DNA of 64,000 bases from Holophaga foetida DSM 6591 (GCF_000242615.2 NZ_KI912268.1:1951477-2015476), one strand, 5' to 3'; shown: positions 44,905 to 53,668, numbered from the stretch's first letter. Notes: generated by a model from the sequence alone, not told the origin. Program-made: numbers and translations.

Positions 44905-45341
44905 GGGAATCCTCCTTGCCAGGTTGGGATGAATTGGGCTGTACCGTGGTGGAACGGCGCAAAAAGATCGGCGAATTACGCACTTTGTATCACTAGGCCA
45001 TGAATATGATCATGATTCAGCGTTTGGCAACACTTATCTCACGGCCATGATTCTTTAAAGAGAAAGGCATTTAGTCAGGATGAAGGAGATGGAATGGAGA
45101 CAGATGCAAAGAACTTGGAATCAGTCAACCAAGACACACCGGCCTGCCCCGCGAAGCGGAGGGGCTCCCAGAGAGGGCGAGAGGGCTTCGGCAGGCCCGC
45201 GCGTCGCAGCCAGTCTTCGCTTTTCTCTGCCCTCTATAGCTACTCTTTATACGCCTTCAGACTGCGGCAAAGCCCGGCCAATTCCGGCTTTGCCACCGCA
45301 TCCAAGTGCGCGGTTACGCGACGCTTGACGGCGAATCGTTA
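44905..45341. other. Gene-free region between receptor and PilT-like genes
   Basis: 437 bp without a credible gene. It holds the receptor promoter with an inverted repeat (45001-45030), a branched-looking structure bounded by GGCCTGCC (45141-45148) and GGCAGGCC (45190-45197), and a hairpin with GGCAAAGCC/GGCTTTGCC arms (45266-45274, 45286-45294). The hairpin may end transcription of the PilT-like gene. Confidence 0.55.
45001..45030 (-). promoter_or_regulatory. Candidate promoter and operator of the TonB-dependent receptor
   Basis: Minus strand TTGCCA, 18-nt spacer, TATTCA, about 100 nt before the receptor start. The -10 lies in a near-palindrome with TGAAT and ATTCA ends around ATGATCAT (45001-45019), a likely regulator-binding site. 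Confidence 0.45.
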
Positions 45342-46799
45342 TTATTCCTCTGTCACAACCTGCCCCTCACATCGAGGGTCAAAGGGAATGTTGTATTGCT
45401 TGCAGGCGGCGATGAAGGTTTCCCGGTCGTGACAGTGGAGGTAGGCCTCCATGGGCTCAACCGTCTGATTGGCGATGAGTTGGATCAGGGCATCATTGTG
45501 GGTCACCTGCCCGTAGCGCCCGGCTTTCATGCCACCAGGAAGCTCGAGCACCCGATCTTCCCTGATCATGGAGGCGATGGTGGGGTTGTTGAACAGGGTT
45601 TCCAGCGCCACAGCCCGCCCCCCGCCAAGGCGGCGCAGCAGGGTGTGACCGATGATGGCCTTGAGCCCTTCGGCCAACTGAGCTCGAATGCGGGCCTTCT
45701 GATCTGTGGGGAAGGCATCGATCAGATAGTAGAGCGTGTCGCAAGGGGTGACTGAGGGCACCATGGCGAAGACAAGACGGCCGGTCAAGGCGGCCTGGAG
45801 CGTCAGGTCGATGGTTTCAGCGTCCCGCAACTCCCCCACAGCCAGAATATCCGGAGCCTGCCTCAGCGCTGCACGAAGGGCGCGTTTCTGGGCCTCCAGA
45901 TCCCGTCCCGTCTCCTTGTGACGGATGAGGCTCCGACCATCCGGAAACTCGAATTCCCGGGAGTCCTGGATCAGGATGGCGTAGCCGGGACGGTGGGCAT
46001 GGGCCAGATTCACCAGGCAGGCCTGGGTGGTAGACTTGCCCGACCCCATGGCCCCCGTAAGAATGACCAGGCCCTGGTTGAGGCACGCCAAACGCTGAAC
46101 GGGCTTGCCCAAACCCAGGGTCTCGGCATCGGGAATGAGCTTGGGAGCAATGCGAACTGCGACCGAAGGCCCCTGGCTGTCATGAAAGAGGCTCACCCGT
46201 AAACGGAAGATACTCCCTGGCTGAGTGGATGCGAATTCGGTGTCATGGCCGGCCCGGAAGGCTTCCAGGACCTCCGGTGGAGCCCAGGCCTTGATCAGTT
46301 CTTCGATCTGACGGGGAGCCCAGACCCCAGCCTCGCTATCCACCAGCAGCTGGCCGTCCATGCGAAAAATAGCGGATTCCTTGGAGTTCAGGTAGAGGTC
46401 GGATCCGCCTTCCCTCAACAAACGCGATATGAGCGGTTCCAGGGCCGCGGGGGCCCCAGAGACCTGGGTCGGCGTTGCCCCACCAGGAGCCTCGCGGGGA
46501 GAGCGCCCCACCACAATCTGTGCGCCAGCCTGGAATCGGCGCGTCACGATCCGGAAGACCTCGTCCGCATAGGAGTATGTAAAGCGGAGTTCCTGGCCAC
46601 GCTTGAAGTGCTCTTCTTGATCTTCTGGCAGAATCTCTCGAATGAGCCCATCCAATTGGGGGCCTCCCATCGGAGTGCTACCAAATGGGCTGCGATGCCC
46701 CCCGGGCAATTCATAGGTCGGGAAATCCCCCGCCAACAGGCGCAGCACAGTGGCTCCGCGGCTCACCATCTGGTCCAGCAGGACATCGATCTTCGGCAT
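45342..46799 (-). CDS. PilT-like type IV pilus retraction ATPase, divergent
   Basis: A 485-residue GspE/PilT-family ATPase, longer than typical PilT. Residues 1-100 and 118-220 both look like the PilT N-terminal domain, i.e. a duplication. The ATPase core has Walker A GAMGSGKST (249-257) and Walker B with ILAVGELRDAET (318-329). In the 'His box', where PilT has TLHT, this protein has AMVPSV, so the key His is missing. ATG 46799 is preferred because the extra upstream codons to 46862 are AT-rich and atypical. No other pilus genes are near. It may be a PilT paralogue with altered activity. Confidence 0.75.
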   Translation of the reverse strand: MPKIDVLLDQMVSRGATVLRLLAGDFPTYELPGGHRSPFGSTPMGGPQLDGLIREILPEDQEEHFKRGQELRFTYSYADEVFRIVTRRFQAGAQIVVGRSPREAPGGATPTQVSGAPAALEPLISRLLREGGSDLYLNSKESAIFRMDGQLLVDSEAGVWAPRQIEELIKAWAPPEVLEAFRAGHDTEFASTQPGSIFRLRVSLFHDSQGPSVAVRIAPKLIPDAETLGLGKPVQRLACLNQGLVILTGAMGSGKSTTQACLVNLAHAHRPGYAILIQDSREFEFPDGRSLIRHKETGRDLEAQKRALRAALRQAPDILAVGELRDAETIDLTLQAALTGRLVFAMVPSVTPCDTLYYLIDAFPTDQKARIRAQLAEGLKAIIGHTLLRRLGGGRAVALETLFNNPTIASMIREDRVLELPGGMKAGRYGQVTHNDALIQLIANQTVEPMEAYLHCHDRETFIAACKQYNIPFDPRCEGQVVTEE

Positions 46800-46947
46800 G
46801 GAAGCACCCGTATCAAGGAGCCTACCAATAATAAGGCCAATGGGAGGAATTCGCGCCCCCATTCAAGGCTGGCCGAAAATACCATCGAGCATGTCCCGCC
46901 AAGGGAAGGCCCAGCCCCCGAAAACACGTGTCACGAGGCTACGGATA

Positions 46948-46979
46948 TAAAAAAAGCGGGCCGAGGCCCGCTTTTTTTA
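46948..46979. terminator. Bidirectional terminator
   Basis: AAAAAAAGCGGGCC and its complement around GA; A7 and T7 tracts on both sides. On the minus strand it ends the repeat-protein gene. Confidence 0.9.
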
Positions 46980-46993
46980 TAGAGCGAAAGAAC

Positions 46994-47758
46994 TTACTTC
47001 TTTTCGGCAGCGGCAGGAGCGGCCTCGGCCTTCTTGGCGGCCTTCTTGGCCTTCTTCACGGCCTTCTTGGGGGCGGGGGCGGCGGGAGCGGCCTCAGCCT
47101 TCTTCTCTTCGGCGGTCATGGCCTGCTTCTCGGCAGCGGCAGGAGCGGCTTCGGCCTTCTTGGCGGCCTTCTTGGCCTTCTTCACGGCCTTCTTGGGGGC
47201 GGGGGCGGCGGGAGCGGCCTCAGCCTTCTTCTCTTCGGCGGTCATGGCCTTCTTCTCGGCAGCGGCAGGAGCGGCCTCGGCCTTCTTGGCAGCCTTCTTG
47301 GCCTTCTTCACGGCCTTCTTGGGGGCGGGGGCGGCGGGAGCGGCCTCAGCCTTCTTCTCTTCGGCGGTCATGGCCTGCTTCTCGGCAGCGGCAGGAGCGG
47401 CCTCGGCCTTCTTGGCGGCCTTCTTAGCCTTCTTCACGGCCTTCTTGGGGGCGGGGGCGGCGGGAGCGGCCTCAGCCTTCTTCTCTTCGGCGGTCATGGC
47501 CTTCTTCTCGGCAGCGGCAGGAGCGGCCTCGGCCTTCTTGGCGGCCTTCTTAGCCTTCTTCACGGCCTTCTTGGGGGCGGGGGCGGCGGGAGCGGCCTCA
47601 GCCTTCTTCTCTTCGGCGGTCATGGCCTGCTTCTTCTCGGCCTTCTTGACATCTTCCTTCTTGGTCTCGACCTTGGCGGTCTCGGCCTTCTTGGTCTGCT
47701 CAGCGAAGGCAGGGCTGATGAGGGCGGCAGCCACGAGCAGGGCAGCAAGCTTGTTCAT
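46994..47758 (-). CDS. Secreted Lys/Ala/Pro-rich repeat protein
   Basis: A 254-residue protein: signal peptide (MNKLAALLVAAALISPAFAE), a short KAETAKVETKKEDVKKAEKK segment, then five 42-residue repeats of the type AMTAEEKKAEAAPAAPAPKK + AVKKAKKAAKKAEAAPAAAE. The composition resembles histone H1 tails, but the signal peptide points to export. AGGAG lies seven bases before ATG 47758, and a strong terminator follows, suggesting high expression. Upstream lies a candidate sigma-54 promoter, and the neighbouring gene is a sigma-54 activator. Possible roles: cell-wall or polyanion binding. Function unknown. Confidence 0.75.
   Translation of the reverse strand: MNKLAALLVAAALISPAFAEQTKKAETAKVETKKEDVKKAEKKQAMTAEEKKAEAAPAAPAPKKAVKKAKKAAKKAEAAPAAAEKKAMTAEEKKAEAAPAAPAPKKAVKKAKKAAKKAEAAPAAAEKQAMTAEEKKAEAAPAAPAPKKAVKKAKKAAKKAEAAPAAAEKKAMTAEEKKAEAAPAAPAPKKAVKKAKKAAKKAEAAPAAAEKQAMTAEEKKAEAAPAAPAPKKAVKKAKKAAKKAEAAPAAAEKK
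47004..47635 (-). repeat. Five tandem 126-bp coding repeats
   Basis: Copies are spaced exactly 126 bp apart (the GTCATG mark recurs at 47115, 47241, 47367, 47493 and 47619) and are almost identical. A Lys/Gln difference at the repeat junction alternates from copy to copy, which suggests amplification of a 252-bp double unit. Confidence 0.9.
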
Positions 47759-47808
47759 GTGAATTCTCCTAGGTTTGGACCGGCACGGCCGGGGTCTGGG
47801 AGCCTTCA

Positions 47809-47824
47809 AGCATAATGCGGGCCA
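47809..47824 (-). promoter_or_regulatory. Candidate sigma-54 (-24/-12) promoter of the repeat-protein gene
   Basis: Minus strand TGGCCCGCATTATGCT matches TGGCACG-N4-TTGCW except at two positions, with the invariant GG and GC at correct distance. It would give a leader of about 40 nt before ATG 47758. The gene next door encodes a sigma-54 activator. Confidence 0.5.
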
Positions 47825-47927
47825 AAGATGAGACCGTGTTTTTTCAAGCGATCTCCGCTCCCACCGGACCGACACGACGTTGCATTCCACAACGCGATGC
47901 AAAATGCAGCGCCATCGACCAAGAGAC

Positions 47928-49361
47928 TCAGGCCAAATCCTCCGCCCCATCCCCGAGCCCCAGATCTTTGAGTTTGCGATAGAGAGTGGTCCGGTCCTTC
48001 CCCAGGATTTCGGCGATCCGGCTCTTCCGGCTTTCATGTTTCAGCAACACCTGGATGTATCGCCGCTCCAATTCCTCCAAGGTGGGGAGATGATCCCATG
48101 AATCAATCAATTCAAGCAGCGGGGCCAGGGCGTCGGGCAGGACCGGAGCCTTGTTGGCCACCTCCTCCCGGATCTTTTCCGGGAGGTCCTCCGGGGTGAT
48201 CTCCCGCCCCCGACTGAGTTGGGTCAGATGCTCGATGACATTGCCCATCTCCCGGACATTGCCCGGCCAGCTGTAGCGTTCGAGCATCCTACGGGCATCA
48301 GGGCGGATGCTGTAGGTCTGGCCATCCTTCAGGCTGATCTCCGCTAGGAAGTGATCCAGCAGCAGGGGGGCGTCCGAAAGGATCTTCCCGGTGTGCTCAT
48401 CCCGGGAATGGCGTTCCCGGACCGCAGGCATCCGGATCTCCACAACACTCAAACGGTAGTAGAGGTCCTCCCGGAACTTCCCGGCCTTGACCATCTGGTT
48501 CAGGTCGCGATTGGTGGCAGCAATGACCCTGACATCCACGGAAATAACCTTGGAGCCACCGACACGCCGGAGCTCATGCTCCTGGAGAACCCTCAAGAGG
48601 CGGACCTGGAAGCTGGGGGAGGTTTCGCCGATCTCATCCAGAAAGATGGTTCCGCCGCTGGCCTCCTCGAAGAGCCCCTTCTTGTCGGAGATGGCACCGG
48701 TAAAGGAGCCCTTCTCGTGGCCGAAGAGCTCAGACTCCAACAGGCTTTCGGTGAGGGCACCGCAGTTGATGGCCACAAAGGGACGATCCTTGCGGTCACT
48801 GCTCTGGTGGATGTTCCTGGCCACCAGTTCCTTGCCGGTGCCGCTCTCGCCAGAAATCAGCACCGTCGAGCGGCTGTTCTGAAGCGAGGCGATGGTGCGA
48901 TAGACCTCCATCATCTTGGGGCTGGAGCCAATCATGAGGCTCTTCTGAAGGGGGGGCACACGACCGCTCCGCTTGCCTCCGCCCTGGTTTTCACGGCGGA
49001 CCACAGCCCGCTTGACCAGTGCCTTCAGTTCCTCGTTGTTCCACGGCTTGGAGATGAAGTCAAAGGCCCCCTCTTTCACCGCCTCCAGTGCCTTCTCCAA
49101 GGTGCCGAAACCGGTGAGCAGGATTGTCTCCACACCGAGGGGCTTGGCGGCCCGGAGGAGATCCAGACCGTCCAGGTTTGCCTCCAGATTGATATCCGAA
49201 AGCATGACCTCAAAGGGGCGGCTCTTCAGAAGCTCGAGAGCATCCTCCGGGCGGGTAGCCTTCACGACCTCCAGATCCATGCCCTCCCCCCCCTGTCCGA
49301 GGAGGAGCTCCAGCAGATCGCATGTCTCCCGGCTGTCATCCACCACTAACACTCTTGCCAT
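47928..49361 (-). CDS. Sigma-54-dependent response regulator (NtrC family)
   Basis: A 477-residue regulator. Receiver domain at 1-120 with phospho-acceptor Asp56 (MLSDINLE) and Lys105 (SKPW); AAA+ domain with Walker A GESGTGKE (171-178), the sigma-54 contact loop GSFTGA (218-223, a mild variant of GAFTGA), and Walker B GTIFLDEIGE; C-terminal Fis-type HTH (about 433-469: LLKHESRKSRIAEILGKDRT). ATG 49361 has GAGG five bases upstream. No cognate histidine kinase is adjacent. It may drive the repeat-protein promoter. Confidence 0.95.
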   Translation of the reverse strand: MARVLVVDDSRETCDLLELLLGQGGEGMDLEVVKATRPEDALELLKSRPFEVMLSDINLEANLDGLDLLRAAKPLGVETILLTGFGTLEKALEAVKEGAFDFISKPWNNEELKALVKRAVVRRENQGGGKRSGRVPPLQKSLMIGSSPKMMEVYRTIASLQNSRSTVLISGESGTGKELVARNIHQSSDRKDRPFVAINCGALTESLLESELFGHEKGSFTGAISDKKGLFEEASGGTIFLDEIGETSPSFQVRLLRVLQEHELRRVGGSKVISVDVRVIAATNRDLNQMVKAGKFREDLYYRLSVVEIRMPAVRERHSRDEHTGKILSDAPLLLDHFLAEISLKDGQTYSIRPDARRMLERYSWPGNVREMGNVIEHLTQLSRGREITPEDLPEKIREEVANKAPVLPDALAPLLELIDSWDHLPTLEELERRYIQVLLKHESRKSRIAEILGKDRTTLYRKLKDLGLGDGAEDLA

Positions 49362-49431
49362 ACCGACCTCGTTCACGCTGGACATGTTCCTGATTGAGGG
49401 TAACCTTGCTTCACCACTTTCGGAGAGAGCT

Positions 49432-50187
49432 ATGAGAAGACTTGCCTTACTTGCCCTGGGCTTGTTGTTTTCCGCCATCACCCTAGGCGCTACAGACCTG
49501 ACCATCGCCTTCAAGGTTGAAGGCAAAAGCCTGATGGGTGGCAAGACCACCACCGAAACCCACTACTACACCTCGAAGTACCAGATGGTTCGCAATGAAT
49601 CGTCCAAGACCGACAGCCTTGTAGATTACGAGAAGGCCACCACCTACACCATTGATCACGATAAGAAGAAGATTGCGATGATGCGTATGGACGACGCGTT
49701 GGCGGCCATGGAATCCATGGACCAGCAGAGTCCTGGGGCCATGAAGGGCGTCATGGGAGCCATGTTCGGGGACGCCAGCAAGTGCACCGTCGAGAAGATG
49801 GGCACCGAGGCGGTGGCCGGCCGCACCTGCACGATCCACAAGATCACCGTAGGCAAGCTGGTCATGGTCATGAGTGCCGACCCCAGCCTCAGCGCTCCAG
49901 TGCCCGCCGCCAGCTACAGCAGGATGATGAAGGCCCGGGCTGCCACCATGGCCAAGGCCGGTCCTTCCGCCGCATCCTTCAAGCGCCTCTATGAGGAAAT
50001 GAGCAAGATCAAGGGGCTTCCCCTCAAGACCAGAATGAGCGGTTTCCTGGGCATGAACGCGCTCTCCGAGGCGACCCAGATCAAGGCAGGCCCGATTTCC
50101 GGTGCCATTTTCGCCCTGCCGGCCTACCCCATCGAAGATGCGGGCAAGCAGTTGCGCGAGGAGATCTCGAAAGGAAAGAAGAAGTAG
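49432..50187 (+). CDS. Secreted DUF4412-like protein
   Basis: A 251-residue exported protein. Signal peptide (RRLALLALGLLFSAITLGAT), then beta-rich sequence LTIAFKVEGKSLMGGKTTTE, with GGKTTTETHYYTSKYQMVRN and YTIDHDKKKIAMMRMDDALA. It resembles DUF4412-type proteins, which have no assigned function. GGAG lies before the ATG; an upstream open frame belongs to the antisense region. It ends two bases from the convergent dus gene. Confidence 0.6.
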   Translation: MRRLALLALGLLFSAITLGATDLTIAFKVEGKSLMGGKTTTETHYYTSKYQMVRNESSKTDSLVDYEKATTYTIDHDKKKIAMMRMDDALAAMESMDQQSPGAMKGVMGAMFGDASKCTVEKMGTEAVAGRTCTIHKITVGKLVMVMSADPSLSAPVPAASYSRMMKARAATMAKAGPSAASFKRLYEEMSKIKGLPLKTRMSGFLGMNALSEATQIKAGPISGAIFALPAYPIEDAGKQLREEISKGKKK

Positions 50188-50188
50188 T

Positions 50189-51187
50189 TCAGGTGAAGTT
50201 CAGTCGCTCACTGGAACTCAACTGGGGCTTGCCCTCCAGGAAGCCCAGCGCAGCAGCCCGGACACCTTCGACATCCCGGGCCCCCTGGATCCGCTTGAAC
50301 ATCTCGTGGCCGAAGAAGAAGTTCTTGGCGAAGTAGAAGCTGAACTCCTTCATCCGGCCATAGGCGCGATCCTGGGGCATATCCTCCAGGGTGTACCGGT
50401 ACAGGCGCTCCCAGACCTCGGCGTGATCGACCTCCACCTTGGGGAGCCCGGCGAAGTCCCGGAAGATCCAGGGCTTCACCGCCACGATGCGCCCGAGCAT
50501 GATCCCCGCCAGGGGCGCGAAGAGGGCGGCGTTGGCCTCCACATCCCTGGGGGAGCAGATATCCCCATTGCCGATGATCGGGAGCGAGGTCTGGGCCGCG
50601 AGCCACGGGAACTCGCTCCAGCGGGCGCGGCGCTTGAGCTTTTCGCCCGAGAAGCGGGGATGCACCGTGATGGCCTGGACCCCTGCATCCTCAAAGAGCC
50701 TCAGGCGCTCCAGGAAGGGGCCCCGCCAGTTCTCCGGATCATCCCCGAGGCGGACCTTCACCGTCAGGGCCCCCTGGTAGCAGCGACGGATCCGGGTCAG
50801 GACACCCCTGAGCCGGTCAAAGTCCCGAAAGAGCGCCGCCCCTGAGGCCTGGCACTGGATCTTGGGGGCGGGACATCCGAGGTTCAGATCAATGGCGGTG
50901 AAGTCCAAACCGGCCATCTTCTCAAGCACCGCCTCCAGGTTCTCCTCACCGGAGGTCCGGAACTGGTAGATGACGGCACCCTCGCAGGGTCTGCGCTTGC
51001 TGAAGGGCGACTGCTCCGGGCTCTCATGCAGGAATGCGGAGGCCGAAAGCATTTCGGTGAAGAGGGCACCATACCCCCCGAAGTCCGCCAGGAGTCGGCG
51101 GAAGGCGGAGTGGGTCACCCCGGCCATGGGTGCCAGCAGGAGCGGGGGGGAGATGACGGCATCGGGAAGGCGCAAGGATTCAAGCAT
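50189..51187 (-). CDS. dus: tRNA dihydrouridine synthase
   Basis: A 332-residue FMN enzyme reducing uridine in tRNA D-loops. Motifs: LLLAPMAGVTHSAFRRLLAD, LNLGCPAPKIQCQASGAALF (active-site Cys in GCPAP region), VHPRFSGEKLKRRARW, IIGNGDICSPRD, GIMLGRIVAVKPWIF. ATG 51187 is family-consistent, with a weak ribosome site. It is divergent and close to the MFS gene. Confidence 0.9.
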   Translation of the reverse strand: MLESLRLPDAVISPPLLLAPMAGVTHSAFRRLLADFGGYGALFTEMLSASAFLHESPEQSPFSKRRPCEGAVIYQFRTSGEENLEAVLEKMAGLDFTAIDLNLGCPAPKIQCQASGAALFRDFDRLRGVLTRIRRCYQGALTVKVRLGDDPENWRGPFLERLRLFEDAGVQAITVHPRFSGEKLKRRARWSEFPWLAAQTSLPIIGNGDICSPRDVEANAALFAPLAGIMLGRIVAVKPWIFRDFAGLPKVEVDHAEVWERLYRYTLEDMPQDRAYGRMKEFSFYFAKNFFFGHEMFKRIQGARDVEGVRAAALGFLEGKPQLSSSERLNFT

Positions 51188-51243
51188 CAGGGAACCAGGA
51201 TAGGATACAGGGCTCGGATACAGAGCCCGGGAACATAGGAAAT

Positions 51244-52869
51244 ATGCAGGAACCACGCACTCCGAGCCCTCTGGCTCCCTTGGCCTCACGAGCCTTCCTC
51301 GCCATCTGGATCGCCTCCATGGCCTCCAATATCGGCACCCAGGTCCAGAGCGTCGGCGAAAAGTGGCAGATGGCCCACCTGACCGCCTCTCCCCTGCTGG
51401 TGGCCCTCATCGAGACGGGCACCACCCTGCCGGTCCTCGGACTCGGTCTGGCGGCGGGGGCCCTGGCGGATATCCTCGACCGCCGACGCCTGCTCATGAC
51501 GACCCAGGTCTTCATGATGCTGGTGGCGGGAGCCTTGGCAGCCCTCACCTTCCTGGGACAGGTCACCCCGACCGTGCTATTGGGGATGTCCCTTCTCATC
51601 GGCATCGGTTCGGCCCTGAGCATGCCCGCCTTCCAGGCCATCGTCCCGGAACTGCTCCCCCGCAGGGACCTGGGAGCGGGGGTGGCCCTCAATAGCGCCG
51701 GATTCAACGCCAGCCGCGCCCTCGGGCCGGCCCTGGGGGGCTTCGTAGTGGGGCTTCTGGGAGCCGGATGGGCCTTCACGCTGAACGCCGTCTCCTTCCT
51801 GGCCGTGGTCACCGTCATGGCCCGGTGGCAGCGCCCGGTCCCCACCCAGGATCTCCCTTCAGAGCGATTCCTGGGGGCCATGAAGGTGGGCTTCCGGTAT
51901 GTGCGCCACAGCCGCCCCCTTCAGATCATCCTGCTGCGGGCCCTGGGCTACACCTGGTTCGCAGGGGTCATCTTCTCCCTCCTGCCGGTGCTGGCCATTC
52001 ACCATCTGAAGCTAAGCTCCTCGGCCTTCGGCCTCCTCATGGGCTGCGTCGGCGCCGGAGCCGTGGGCGTCACCCTCTTCATGCCGAGGCTGCGGGCCAG
52101 ATACACGGCCAACCAGCTCCTCTGCGGCTTCTCCCTGTTGGCCATGGTGGCCCAGTTCGTCATCGCCTTCGTGCCCCACACCCTCACGGTGGCCATCTGT
52201 CTCTTCTGCGCCGGCATGGGTTGGCTGGCGGTGCTTTCCACCGTCAACACGGCCATCCAACTCTCGGTGCCCTCCTGGGTGAAGGCCCGGGCCTTCGGAG
52301 CCTACCAGATGGTCTGGGGAGGTTCCATGGCCCTGGGAGCCGCCTTCTGGGGAGCCATCGCCCAGCACCTGGGTCTGACGACCGCCTTCGCCCTTTCAGC
52401 TGCAGGGCTGGGACTGACCCTGGCCCTGATCGGACGGCAGCGGATCCAGGTCTTCGAAGAGGAACTCGACCTGTCCCCCCACAGCGATGGCCCCCATCGC
52501 CCCAGCCCCATCCCTCTGGATGCTGGCCCCATCCTTGTCCAACTCGAGTATCGGATCCAGCCGGACGCACGGGAGGCATTCATGGAAGCCATGGGGCCCG
52601 TGCGCCGCCTGAGGCTTCGGGATGGAGCTCTCCGCTGGGCACTCTTCGAGGAACCGGCTGAGTCGAAGGACCTCCTGATTCACTTCGTGGAGTCCTATCT
52701 CAGTTCGAGCATGGGCGAGCACCTGCGCCAGCACCACCGCAATACCAACGCCGACCGGGAACTCCTAACCCAAGCCTACCAGTGGGACCCCAAGGGACAA
52801 CCCACGGCCCGTCATCTGGTAGCGGTGAGCGAAGACTCCCCCTCCCTGATCCAGCGGATATGGCATTGA
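51244..52869 (+). CDS. MFS exporter with C-terminal monooxygenase-like domain
   Basis: A 541-residue inner-membrane transporter of the EntS-like MFS_3 group: twelve hydrophobic segments (for example AFLAIWIASMASNIGTQVQS, LADILDRRRLLMTTQVFMML, PALGGFVVGLLGAGWAF). After residue about 415 follows a soluble region (VQLEYRIQPDAREAFMEAMG, then VRRLRLRDGALRWALFEEPA) resembling an antibiotic-biosynthesis-monooxygenase (ABM) ferredoxin-like fold. MFS_3/ABM fusions occur in many bacteria. Substrate unknown. Confidence 0.88.
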   Translation: MQEPRTPSPLAPLASRAFLAIWIASMASNIGTQVQSVGEKWQMAHLTASPLLVALIETGTTLPVLGLGLAAGALADILDRRRLLMTTQVFMMLVAGALAALTFLGQVTPTVLLGMSLLIGIGSALSMPAFQAIVPELLPRRDLGAGVALNSAGFNASRALGPALGGFVVGLLGAGWAFTLNAVSFLAVVTVMARWQRPVPTQDLPSERFLGAMKVGFRYVRHSRPLQIILLRALGYTWFAGVIFSLLPVLAIHHLKLSSSAFGLLMGCVGAGAVGVTLFMPRLRARYTANQLLCGFSLLAMVAQFVIAFVPHTLTVAICLFCAGMGWLAVLSTVNTAIQLSVPSWVKARAFGAYQMVWGGSMALGAAFWGAIAQHLGLTTAFALSAAGLGLTLALIGRQRIQVFEEELDLSPHSDGPHRPSPIPLDAGPILVQLEYRIQPDAREAFMEAMGPVRRLRLRDGALRWALFEEPAESKDLLIHFVESYLSSSMGEHLRQHHRNTNADRELLTQAYQWDPKGQPTARHLVAVSEDSPSLIQRIWH

Positions 52870-52980
52870 CTTTTACCTTGCACCACTTGACAAACAGTGC
52901 CATTCTGATTGGCCTTGTCTTGGGCCCTCCAAGCGCTTCGTGTACCTCGAAGCCGCCCAAGCCTCCCGTGTGAGGGTCTT

Positions 52981-53292
52981 ATGTACGCAGTGATTCAAAC
53001 TGGTGGCAAGCAGTACCGGGTCTCCGAAGGGGACGTGGTCCGTGTGGAACTCCTCGAGAAGGAGCCCAAGCAGTCCGTGGTGTTCGACCGCGTGCTCCTG
53101 GTGGCCAATGAAAATGATTTGCAGGTCGGTCAGCCCATCGTGGCCGGTGCCACCGTCGAGGCTGAGGTGATCCGCCACGACCGCGCCAAGAAGGTCGTGA
53201 TCTTCAAGAAGAAGCGCACCACCACCTACCAGCGCACCCAGGGCCACCGTCAGGGCTTCACCGAAGTCCGCATCAAGGGCATCAAGGGGTGA
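52981..53292 (+). CDS. rplU: 50S ribosomal protein L21
   Basis: A 103-residue ribosomal protein: MYAVIQTGGKQYRVSEGDVV, then GATVEAEVIRHDRAKKVVIF and KKKRTTTYQRTQGHRQ. GAGGG precedes the ATG. TTGACA at 52887-52892 may be its -35, but no good -10 was seen. Confidence 0.98.
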   Translation: MYAVIQTGGKQYRVSEGDVVRVELLEKEPKQSVVFDRVLLVANENDLQVGQPIVAGATVEAEVIRHDRAKKVVIFKKKRTTTYQRTQGHRQGFTEVRIKGIKG

Positions 53293-53407
53293 ACGCTGTC
53301 CGGGGGTTCCGGCTGCGCCTGACACCCCCGGCCCCCCACGCTTTCGCAGGCCAAGCCCGCTCAAGCTCAACCAGTAACGAAAGTTAAAAAGTCATTGAGG
53401 TCCTAAC

Positions 53408-53668
53408 ATGGCACATAAAAAGGGCGTAGGTTCCAGTCGTAACGGTCGCGATTCCCACTCTCAGCGCCTCGGCGTGAAGAAGTTCGGTGGCGAAGTCGTC
53501 ACCGCCGGGAGCATCATCGTTCGTCAGCGCGGCACCAAGTTCAAGATGGGCGTCAACGTGGGCATGGGCACTGACCATACCCTCTTCGCCAAGATCAATG
53601 GCAAGGTGCGCTTCCAGGACAAGGGCCAGCACGGTCGGTTCATCCACATCGACCCCGTCGAGGCCTGA
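53408..53668 (+). CDS. rpmA: 50S ribosomal protein L27
   Basis: An 86-residue ribosomal protein near the peptidyl-transferase centre. [20 protein letters not shown] then [20 protein letters not shown]; the N-terminal tail begins directly with AHKKG, so no proteolytic N-extension as in Firmicutes. Follows rplU by 115 bp. Confidence 0.98.
   Translation: MAHKKGVGSSRNGRDSHSQRLGVKKFGGEVVTAGSIIVRQRGTKFKMGVNVGMGTDHTLFAKINGKVRFQDKGQHGRFIHIDPVEA

Noticed and set aside
45080-45432. Short plus-strand open frames between the receptor and PilT-like genes
   Set aside because: Untypical codon use, no ribosome site, and they overlap hairpins.
47004-47635. Regular repeats as a CRISPR array
   Set aside because: Repeats are 126 bp, contiguous and coding, with no spacers and no cas genes in the window.
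46928-47815. Gly/Leu-rich repeated open frame on the plus strand
   Set aside because: It mirrors the repeats of the Lys/Ala-rich gene on the other strand, which has a signal peptide, ribosome site and terminator.
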